From Dichloromethanomonas sp964477085 (lineage in GTDB: Bacteria > Bacillota > Desulfitobacteriia > Desulfitobacteriales > Syntrophobotulaceae), in assembly GCA_964477085.1 (NCBI GenBank), contig CAYZDF010000046.1, positions 1 through 21,753 on the forward strand: DNA of 21,753 bases, given 5' to 3'. Below are positions 15,884 to 21,753 of this stretch, piece by piece. The notes under the pieces were generated by a model. The model had not been told where the DNA came from. It made no database searches and saw nothing but the letters and a program-made list of their open reading frames with translations. Position 1 is the first letter of the stretch. Every line of letters begins with the position of its first letter. A program made the position numbers and the translations under genes.

Positions 15884-15898
15884 TTATTTTCATTAGTA

Positions 15899-16087
15899 TT
15901 ATTCTAATAAACCAAAAAAAAGACTAACATAAAAAGGGGAAAGCTGCGTATTGCTACACAGCTTTCTCTTTTTATTAGGACTTTGGGGGGATGGTTCGTA
16001 ATAACCCTTGGCAATTTTCTCGGTATCCCAGAGACGTTGACTTTGACGGTTCGTTCCTTTGACGCCCGTATCTTTTTTCTTACTCAT
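15899..16087 (-). CDS. Small basic hypothetical protein
   Basis: An ATG at 16087 follows a GGGTGAT site like that of the glycosylase gene and opens a 62-residue frame. The first 40 residues are hydrophilic and basic (MSKKKDTGVKGTNRQSQRLW, then DTEKIAKGYYEPSPQSPNKK). The last 20 residues are encoded by the repeated terminator hairpin (15939-15976) and the AT-rich flank and look non-native (LSPFYVSLFFGLLE). The likeliest reading is a small cytosolic or spore-type protein of about 40-45 residues whose original end was replaced, or a short decayed gene. An ATG at 16099 is in frame but lies on the ribosome site. I do not recognise the family. Confidence 0.4.
   Translation of the reverse strand: MSKKKDTGVKGTNRQSQRLWDTEKIAKGYYEPSPQSPNKKRKLCSNTQLSPFYVSLFFGLLE
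15939..15976. repeat. Terminator hairpin, copy 2
   Basis: GAAAGCTG (15939-15946) pairs with CAGCTTTC (15959-15966) and is followed by TCTTTTT. The sequence is 36/38 identical to 14811-14848, in the same orientation and 1,128 bp away. No plus-strand gene ends here, so this copy has no obvious gene to terminate on that strand. On the minus strand the stem is followed by a CCCCTTTTT tract. Confidence 0.7.
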
Positions 16088-16304
16088 TTTATCACCCAAA
16101 TCTATTATGAGCGTTCCATTTTTCGATTATTCCAGCGCTTTGTGGTATATTGTGGTTAGCGTTGTTGTATACAAAGAAATGCTTTTTACAAAAATCATAT
16201 TTAAGAAGCATTAAAATAGAAGACGCATTAAGAAGAGACGTAAATAAAAATATATAGATATGAGATGGGCGACGGTAATCAAAATTCATCAAGGAGGATA
16301 TTAA

Positions 16305-17747
16305 ATGGAAGATGTAAGCGTAAACATCAGCGCAATTGCAAATGAAATCCAAAGGATATTTTCTTTACAACAGCACAACAGTCAGCATATTGGCTTAACA
16401 TCGTACCAAGAGAGGATCGAAAAGTTGAGAAAACTTCAAGATCTGATTCTCCGGAATCGAGAACAAATCAAAGATGCGGTCTATCGTGACTTTAAAAAGG
16501 CCCCGCAAGAGGTCGATCTGACCGAAATTTATACCTTGGTCTCCGAGATCAAGTATACCATCAAACATCTCAAATCGTGGATGAAACCAAGGAGGGTCAG
16601 TAACACCATCGCTACTCTGGGGGCAAGGAGTAAAGTTATTTATCAGCCCAAGGGAGTTTGTCTGATCCTTTCGCCCTGGAATTATCCATTTCAACTCTCC
16701 CTGGGCCCTCTGATCTCAGCCATTGCAGCGGGAAACTGTGTGATGATGAAACCATCGGAGTTTAGTCCCCATACGTCCGACTTGATTAAGTTACTGTTAC
16801 ATAGAGTCTTTAAAGAGGATGAAGTTCGTGTTTTTGAAGGGGATCATACGGTTGCTCAGCTACTTTTAAAACTTCCCTTCAACCATATCTATTTTACCGG
16901 AAGCTCCCAGGTAGGTAAGATTATCATGGCAGAAGCAGCTAAACATCTCGCTTCAGTGACCCTGGAACTGGGGGGCAAATCTCCTGTCATTATCGATCAA
17001 AACGCTGACCTTGACGTAGCAGCCCGAAGAATCATATGGGGAAAACTGATCAATGCCGGACAGACCTGTATCGCCCCGGATTATGTCCTCGTCCCGAAGA
17101 TTCAAAAAGAAGCGTTTCTTAACAAAGCCATCCAGGCAGTTCAGGAACTCTACGGGCCTATCGAAGGCATGATCGATAACCCCGATTATTGCAGAATTAT
17201 TAGTTCACGCCATTTTCAACGAATTAAGGCACTTCTGGAAGGATCAGTCCATCAAGGTGCCCAGGTAGTCTTGGGAGGAGTAACAAAGGAAGAAGACCAT
17301 TATATTTCGCCAACCATTATAGGTGCTGTACCACTTGATAGTGCTATCATGTAGGAGGAGATCTTTGGGCCACTTCTACCAGTCGTTACGTACGAAGAAG
17401 AACAGGAGATTTTAGACATTATCTATGCGAGGCCTCGTCCTTTGGTCTTATATATCTTCAGTCCACGGGAATCATTCATTCAACGTATGATCGAGAATAC
17501 GCATTCCGGTGATGTGGTCATAAATGATGTAGTCACCCATTACGCCAATGTAAAGCTTCCTTTTGGAGGCGTCAATAACAGCGGGATTGGGAAGGCTCAT
17601 GGGATGTATGGATTTATGGAATTTTCCCATCTCAGATCGGTGATGAAACAGTGGAGGTATACATCGACCAGTATGTTTTATCCTCCTTATAATCAAAGGA
17701 TCAATAAGTTGATCAGTATTATACTAAAACTATCTTCAGCTAGTTGA
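16305..17747 (+). pseudogene. Aldehyde dehydrogenase (class 3-like) split by one amber codon
   Basis: The frame from the ATG at 16305 (strong AAGGAGGAT site) encodes a class-3/YwdH-like NAD(P)-dependent aldehyde dehydrogenase. It shows 'SPWNYPFQLSLGPLISAIAA', FTGSSQVGK, catalytic Glu 221 in LELGGKSP and nucleophile Cys 255 in NAGQTCIAPDY. Codon 350 (17352-17354) is TAG, and the same frame goes on at once with EEIFGPLLPV and then LPFGGVNNSGIGKAHG, EFSHLRSV and a normal C-terminus at 17747. Family members usually have Gln in this MQEEIFGP motif, so a single CAG-to-TAG change explains the stop. Without readthrough the product lacks the last 130 residues, which complete the active site and dimer interface. 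With readthrough the 480-residue enzyme is complete. An inositol monophosphatase-family gene follows 33 bp later. Confidence 0.9.
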
Positions 17748-17780
17748 TAGCGTAATCCTGGTTAAAGTTCGGGGGTAATT

Positions 17781-18578
17781 ATGATAGATTTAAATCAACT
17801 TATGATGGATGTAAAGAACTGGGTAAAAGAAGTCGGTCAGTTACAGAGGCAAAATCTTGGTAAAGAGAATCTGTTTGTTGAAACAAAATCTTCAGAAGTA
17901 GATCTGGTGACAGAAGTTGATAAAATATCAGAAGAGTACTTTCTGAAAGCTATCCGGGAAAAATATCCTGATCATGGTATTCTGTCTGAAGAATCCGGTG
18001 AAAGTGATAACTTAGATTCAGATTATCGTTGGATCATTGATCCCTTAGATGGAACGACTAACTACGCACAGGGATTACCGATTTTTGCGATATCCGTTGC
18101 CCTTCGGTATAAAGGCGAAACGGTTTTAGGTGTGGTTTACGTGCCCATGCTCGACCTCTTATTTAAGGCGATCCGAGGGCAACAAGCCTATGTCAATGGC
18201 AAAAGGATAACCGTAGGAGTTAAAAATAACCCCAAAGAATGTCTTTTGGCCACGGGGTTCCCCTATGACCAGGCTCAGATGAAAGACAATAACACCAATT
18301 ACTTTTCCCATTTCGTTCCGAGAGCAAGGGGCATCAGACGTTTTGGCTCGGCCGCTTATGATCTGGCCAATGTAGCTGCCGGAACCTTAGACGGATATTG
18401 GGAGCTTAACTTGAGCCTATGGGATGTAGCAGCGGGTATCCTCCTGGTTGAGGAGGCAGGGGGTAAAGTGATTCTGCTTAAAGAGAAAAGGGGAATATCA
18501 CTGATAGCGGCCAATGAGACCATTTCTCAGTATATTTATCATGAAATGCGGTCTTTAAATGGTCTGGAACAGATATAA
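17781..18578 (+). CDS. Inositol monophosphatase-family phosphatase (SuhB-like)
   Basis: This is a 265-residue Mg2+-dependent sugar/inositol phosphatase. Metal-binding residues are visible: Glu 70/Glu 71 in ILSEESGE, Asp 87 and Asp 90 in IIDPLDGTTNY, and Asp 214 in LWDVAAG. The protein is complete and starts after a GGGGGTAAT site. It lies between the broken aldehyde dehydrogenase and a rhodanese gene, all on the plus strand with short gaps, probably one transcript. Members may act on inositol-1-phosphate, fructose-1,6-bisphosphate or PAP; the sequence alone does not decide which. Confidence 0.9.
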   Translation: MIDLNQLMMDVKNWVKEVGQLQRQNLGKENLFVETKSSEVDLVTEVDKISEEYFLKAIREKYPDHGILSEESGESDNLDSDYRWIIDPLDGTTNYAQGLPIFAISVALRYKGETVLGVVYVPMLDLLFKAIRGQQAYVNGKRITVGVKNNPKECLLATGFPYDQAQMKDNNTNYFSHFVPRARGIRRFGSAAYDLANVAAGTLDGYWELNLSLWDVAAGILLVEEAGGKVILLKEKRGISLIAANETISQYIYHEMRSLNGLEQI

Positions 18579-18604
18579 ACGATAAAGTGAAACAGGAGAG
18601 AAAA

Positions 18605-19042
18605 ATGGCTGGTAGAAATGGGATTGTGAACATGAATTACGTTATTGTTTCTGTAGTCCTCGCTTGTCTTGTAGGCTGGTATTTCGTCTGGACATTTGTG
18701 AAAGCCGGTGAGGGCAAGATGGGTACTCCGTATGAGAAGATAACCCCTCAACAAGCCAAGGAGAAATTAGCTCAGGGAGAAGATGTCATATTACTGGATG
18801 TCAGGACCAAGGAAGAATATCTGAGCAAACATATTCCGCAAAGTACACTCGTACCATTGAACGTCCTGGAAAAAGAAGCACTTCAACGTTTCCCGGATAA
18901 GGAACAAGAAATTATTGTCTACTGCCGAAGTGGCAATCGGAGTACTACAGCTTCCAAGATTTTAACCAAACTGGGGTATTCCCATGTGTACAATCTTGGA
19001 GGGATCAATCAGTGGCCCTATGAAATAGAAAGTGGTCAATAA
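18605..19042 (+). CDS. Membrane-anchored rhodanese-domain protein
   Basis: The frame is open from a GTG at 18587, but AGGAGA precedes the ATG at 18605, giving 145 residues. One membrane segment (about 11-32) is followed by a single rhodanese domain: ITPQQAKEKL, ILLDVRTKEEYLSKHIP, then the active loop YCRSGNRS with Cys 107, and GGINQWP. The six-residue loop is that of sulfur-transfer rhodaneses, and the catalytic Cys is present, so persulfide chemistry is plausible. The domain side of the membrane is not certain. It starts 26 bp after the phosphatase gene and ends about 50 bp before the thi promoter, so a link with thiazole sulfur supply is suggestive only. Confidence 0.88.
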   Translation: MAGRNGIVNMNYVIVSVVLACLVGWYFVWTFVKAGEGKMGTPYEKITPQQAKEKLAQGEDVILLDVRTKEEYLSKHIPQSTLVPLNVLEKEALQRFPDKEQEIIVYCRSGNRSTTASKILTKLGYSHVYNLGGINQWPYEIESGQ

Positions 19043-19088
19043 CAATTAATCAAAACAGGAAGTTTTAAAAAGTGGTTTTGAAAAACTC

Positions 19089-19117
19089 TGTACATTTTTC
19101 CAACCCGAATGTATAAT
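19089..19117 (+). promoter_or_regulatory. Probable promoter of the thi operon
   Basis: A perfect -10 TATAAT (19112-19117) lies 17 bp after TGTACA (19089-19094), which matches four of six -35 positions. It would start transcription near 19124, about 35 nt before the TPP aptamer. Confidence 0.6.
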
Positions 19118-19157
19118 TATTTTTGGAACTTTCGTTCCGGGTTATCAACAATTTAAT

Positions 19158-19244
19158 CGAGGCTAGGGGTGCCGCAAGGCTGAGAGAGACTTAGAGTCTC
19201 AACTCTTTGAACCTGATGTAGTTAGTACTACCGTAGGGAAAGCA
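19158..19244 (+). ncRNA. TPP riboswitch (THI box)
   Basis: The conserved elements are in order: AGGGGTGCC (from 19165), CTGAGA (19180-19185), a variable stem (GAGACT/AGTCTC, around 19186-19200), GAACCTGAT (19209-19217), GTTAGTACTACCGTAGGGAA, and closure with AGC. It senses thiamine pyrophosphate and sits between the promoter and thiG. A hairpin about 20 nt downstream supplies the likely expression platform. Confidence 0.95.
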
Positions 19245-19262
19245 TATCATGCTGTTTGCTAA

Positions 19263-19289
19263 GAGGCTTATCCGTTACGGATAAGCCTC
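19263..19289 (+). terminator. Attenuator hairpin of the TPP riboswitch
   Basis: GAGGCTTATCCG (19263-19274) pairs perfectly with CGGATAAGCCTC (19278-19289) around a 3-nt loop, followed by AAATTATTT. The stem is very stable but the T-run is poor, so termination may be partial. The thiG ribosome site (AGGGGG, 19299-19304) is just outside the stem, so direct masking is less likely than transcription attenuation. Confidence 0.6.
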
Positions 19290-19308
19290 AAATTATTTAG
19301 GGGGTTAA

Positions 19309-20079
19309 ATGATGGATCAATTAACAATCGGCGGGGTAAAACTGAATAGCAGACTTTTTGTAGGAACAGGCAAATATTCCTCCAACTCTCTTATACCTGG
19401 GGTTATAGAGAAATCAGGGGCACAGGTGATAACGGTAGCTTTGAGAAGGATAGATTTTGAATCAGAAAATGAAAATATGCTTAATTACATACCCAAGAGC
19501 TGCATTTTGATGCCCAATACTTCCGGAGCAAGAAATGCCGAAGAGGCCGTGAGAATTGCACGCCTGGCCAGAGCTTCAGGGTGTGGCGACTGGATTAAGA
19601 TCGAAGTCATTTCTGACAACAAATATCTGCTTCCAGATAACCACGAAACCATTAAAGCTTCTGAAATTTTAGTTAAAGAAGGATTCACTGTTCTTCCTTA
19701 TATGAGCCCTGATCTAATGAGTGCCAAAAGGTTAAGGGATGTTGGTGTGGCTGCTGTGATGCCTTTAGGTGCCCCAATTGGTACCAACAAAGGGCTAAAA
19801 ACCAAGGAGTTAGTCAAAATTCTGATTGAGGAAATTGACCTCCCCATCATCGTTGATGCGGGTATCGGTAAACCTTCCGAGGCTGCCGAAGCGATGGAGC
19901 TAGGGGCTGCGGCAGTTCTGGTTAATACAGCTATCGCCACAGCCGGAGCTCCGATTTTGATGGCAGAGGCATTTGCTCTGGCAGTACAAGCCGGGAGAAA
20001 GGCTTTCCTGGCTGGAACGGGAGCAGTTCAGGACTTCGCTGAAGCTTCTTCGCCTTTAACAGGCTTCCTTAATGGTTAA
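19309..20079 (+). CDS. thiG: Thiazole synthase ThiG
   Basis: This 256-residue TIM-barrel enzyme joins 1-deoxy-xylulose-5-phosphate, dehydroglycine and sulfur from ThiS thiocarboxylate to form the thiazole phosphate of thiamine. Diagnostic stretches are RLFVGTGKYSS, LMPNTSGARNAEEAVRIARL, GDWIKIEV with the imine-forming Lys 97, and VDAGIGKPSEAAEAMELGA with phosphate-binding glycines. There are two ATG codons in tandem (19309, 19312), either usable, after AGGGGG. The enzyme needs ThiS, usually encoded next to thiG, but no thiS is found between the riboswitch and thiG or in the 141-bp gap before thiH. Confidence 0.96.
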   Translation: MMDQLTIGGVKLNSRLFVGTGKYSSNSLIPGVIEKSGAQVITVALRRIDFESENENMLNYIPKSCILMPNTSGARNAEEAVRIARLARASGCGDWIKIEVISDNKYLLPDNHETIKASEILVKEGFTVLPYMSPDLMSAKRLRDVGVAAVMPLGAPIGTNKGLKTKELVKILIEEIDLPIIVDAGIGKPSEAAEAMELGAAAVLVNTAIATAGAPILMAEAFALAVQAGRKAFLAGTGAVQDFAEASSPLTGFLNG

Positions 20080-20220
20080 AAAAGATATCCTGTGTAGAGT
20101 TAAATGTGTTTCAGTAGCATGAATATGACTAATCTGCTCTAGGTCGGTCATAACAGAAAGTGCGAAAATGAATAATAGGCGGATTTTGATATCTACTAGC
20201 CCTGAGGAGGTTTATGGGAT

Positions 20221-21324
20221 ATGAGTTTTTATAACGTTTATAAGCAATACAAGGACTTTGACTTTAATTATTTCATTACCAGGATAGATGATGCTGCAAT
20301 ACAACGGGTTTTAGCTAAAGACTATTTAAGCCCAACAGACTTTTTGACTCTTTTAGCACCGGCTGCTGGTCAATATCTTGAGACGATGGCTCAAAAAGCA
20401 AGGGAGATGACCCATCGTCATTTTGGGAAAGTGATCTTTCTTTATGCTCCGCTATATCTGGGAAACTATTGTGTTAATCGCTGCGCCTATTGTGGTTTTA
20501 ACATCGAGAACAGTATTTCCAGGAAGGTACTGACCCTTGACGAAGTTGCCAATGAGGCCAGGAATATAGCTAATAAAGGGATACGCCATATACTCATTCT
20601 GACAGGAGAATCGCGAAAGCATACTCCAGTCTCCTATATCAGGGATTGTGTTGAAGTATTAAAACAGTACTTCACCTCCATCTCCATCGAAATCTATCCA
20701 CTGGAAACAGAAGAATATGCTGAGCTTATTCGTGCAGGAGTAGACGGGCTAACCGTATATCAGGAAGTCTATGACGAGGACGTATATGATGAAGTGCATT
20801 TGTCAGGACCAAAGAAAGATTACCGTTACAGGCTTGATGCACCTGAGAGAGGCTGTCAGGCCGGCATGAGAAATGTCAACATTGGTTCCCTCCTGGGATT
20901 AAGTGATTGGCGTAAAGAAGCATTCTTTACAGGTCTGCATGCTGATTATCTTCAAAATACCTACCTTGATACAGAGATCAGCTTATCAGTTCCCCGGCTC
21001 AGACCCCACGCCGGAAGCTTCATGCCTAAGAGTGAAGTGGATGATCAAAGCTTGGTTCAGATCCTACTCGCCTTCCGACTTTTCTTGCCCAGGTCGGGGA
21101 TAACCATTTCCACCAGAGAAAGACAAGAACTGAGAGATAATCTGATCGGCTTAGGTATCACCCGAATGTCAGCAGGATCTGCAACAGAGGTCGGAGGCTA
21201 TTCTTCAGAGGAAAAGAGCGAAGCTCAGTTTAAAGTATCCGATGACCGGAGTGTTCAGGAGATCACCAATTTGATTTATAGTAAGGGTTACCAACCTGTA
21301 TTTAAAGATTGGCAGACCCTGTAA
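20221..21324 (+). CDS. thiH: Tyrosine lyase ThiH (radical SAM)
   Basis: This 367-residue radical-SAM enzyme cleaves tyrosine to dehydroglycine and p-cresol, supplying the glycine-imine for ThiG in anaerobes and some facultative bacteria. The iron-sulfur motif CVNRCAYC is at 84-91 (Cys 84, 88, 91). LTGESRKHTPVSYI, GLTVYQEVYDEDVYDEVHLSGPKKDY and 'VPRLRPHAGSF' are ThiH-specific. The protein is complete. The start is preceded by GAGGAGG at a slightly long spacing. Using ThiH rather than the oxygen-dependent ThiO fits an anaerobe. The thiG-thiH gap of 141 bp is long for this operon and holds no clear gene. Confidence 0.95.
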   Translation: MSFYNVYKQYKDFDFNYFITRIDDAAIQRVLAKDYLSPTDFLTLLAPAAGQYLETMAQKAREMTHRHFGKVIFLYAPLYLGNYCVNRCAYCGFNIENSISRKVLTLDEVANEARNIANKGIRHILILTGESRKHTPVSYIRDCVEVLKQYFTSISIEIYPLETEEYAELIRAGVDGLTVYQEVYDEDVYDEVHLSGPKKDYRYRLDAPERGCQAGMRNVNIGSLLGLSDWRKEAFFTGLHADYLQNTYLDTEISLSVPRLRPHAGSFMPKSEVDDQSLVQILLAFRLFLPRSGITISTRERQELRDNLIGLGITRMSAGSATEVGGYSSEEKSEAQFKVSDDRSVQEITNLIYSKGYQPVFKDWQTL

Positions 21325-21385
21325 TCTGGAATTTTTTAAGTCATTGTTTCTAAAAGGATATAAAGGATGAGGAGGATGACATAGG

Positions 21386-21753
21386 ATGACCCTTGAAAAA
21401 ACGAAAAAGTTAAATATTCTTGATACGGATATCTATGGCATTACGGCTGAGGAACATTCTTTGGGAAGAAGCAATATCGAAGTGGTCACCCGGATGGTTC
21501 AGGCTGGAGTAAAAATTATTCAGTACAGAGAAAAAGATAAAAACATGCTCGAAAAATATCGGGAGTGTATAGAGCTTAGAAAAATAACGGCGGATGCAGG
21601 GGCTATTTTTATCGTCAATGACAGTATAGACCTTGCTTTGAGTATAGAGGCCGATGGTGTCCATGTCGGACAGGATGACCTGCCTTATGAGGTTGTCAGG
21701 CAGCTTGTCGGGGAGAAAATGATTATTGGTTTATCTACGCATTCCCCCCAGCA
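21386..21753 (+). CDS. thiE: Thiamine-phosphate synthase ThiE (5' part, runs off the window)
   Basis: The ATG at 21386 follows GAGGAGGAT and opens a frame that reaches the window edge after about 122 codons. ITAEEHSLGRS, GVKIIQYREKDK, FIVNDSIDLALSIEADGVHVGQDDL and MIIGLSTHSPQ are typical ThiE segments: the Gln/Arg pair binds the pyrimidine substrate, and Asn-Asp plus Asp-Gly-Val-His bind diphosphate and metal. It couples thiazole phosphate to HMP pyrophosphate. It lies 61 bp after thiH in the riboswitch operon. An ATG at 21375 leads straight to a stop and is not used. Confidence 0.93.
   Translation, partial: MTLEKTKKLNILDTDIYGITAEEHSLGRSNIEVVTRMVQAGVKIIQYREKDKNMLEKYRECIELRKITADAGAIFIVNDSIDLALSIEADGVHVGQDDLPYEVVRQLVGEKMIIGLSTHSPQ

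Noticed and set aside
16092..16352. 86-codon minus-strand frame before the aldehyde dehydrogenase
   Set aside because: It overlaps the dehydrogenase start and the promoter region, has AT-rich composition and no ribosome site.
6279..17354. Genome-wide reassignment of TAG to an amino acid
   Set aside because: TAG serves as an ordinary stop for the histidine kinase and TSUP genes, among others, so only context-dependent readthrough could apply to the dehydrogenase.

Overview
The window looks like chromosomal DNA from a low-to-mid GC Firmicute, most like an anaerobic Clostridia/Peptococcaceae member. The reasons are strong AGGAGG-type ribosome sites, GTG/TTG starts, intrinsic terminators, a lipoprotein signal on a solute-binding protein, a TPP riboswitch ahead of thiG-thiH-thiE, and OmpR-type regulators paired with ABC exporters. 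A more exact genus is a guess. No rRNA, tRNA or CRISPR array was found, and no intact mobile element.

Layout. (1) 62-2734, minus strand: a complete SsuABC/NMT1-type importer, ordered ATPase, permease, lipoprotein, with a terminator at its end. (2) 2735-3339: about 600 bp without an intact gene, holding hairpins, a possible structured leader, a tiny feoA-like remnant and a compound palindrome. (3) 3340-4014, minus: uracil-DNA glycosylase. (4) 4344-9591, plus: a response regulator, histidine kinase, ABC ATPase and 804-residue FtsX-type permease. This is a self-contained sensing and export module with a near-perfect palindromic operator before the ABC pair. (5) 9592-10182: a gap with an 18-bp tandem repeat and a hairpin. 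(6) 10183-12292, plus: a TSUP anion transporter and an MFS exporter. (7) 12391-14780: three damaged genes in a row, namely half of a degV, an N-terminally truncated and frameshifted kdpE-like regulator, and a ktrB/trkH-type K+ channel gene with a frameshifting internal deletion. (8) 14806-16087: a minus-strand secreted protein with a LolA/RseB-like appearance, bracketed by two near-identical terminator hairpins and accompanied by small ORF fragments. (9) 16305-19042, plus: an aldehyde dehydrogenase interrupted by one amber codon, an inositol monophosphatase-family enzyme and a membrane-anchored rhodanese. (10) 19089-21753, plus: promoter, TPP riboswitch, attenuator-like hairpin, thiG, thiH and the 5' part of thiE, which runs off the window.

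How it works together. The thi genes make the thiazole half of thiamine and join it to the pyrimidine half, under feedback from thiamine pyrophosphate. The importer at the left edge is of the family that includes HMP-precursor, sulfonate, taurine and riboflavin transporters, but no TPP riboswitch precedes it, so its substrate is open. The two-component/ABC block is probably an inducible defence or efflux unit. The main theme of the middle of the window is gene decay: four closely spaced reading frames (degV, kdpE, ktrB, aldehyde dehydrogenase) carry clear lesions. I did not find a convincing wholly new system. The best leads are the lesions, the operator, the paired hairpins and the possible structured RNA near 2884-2945.
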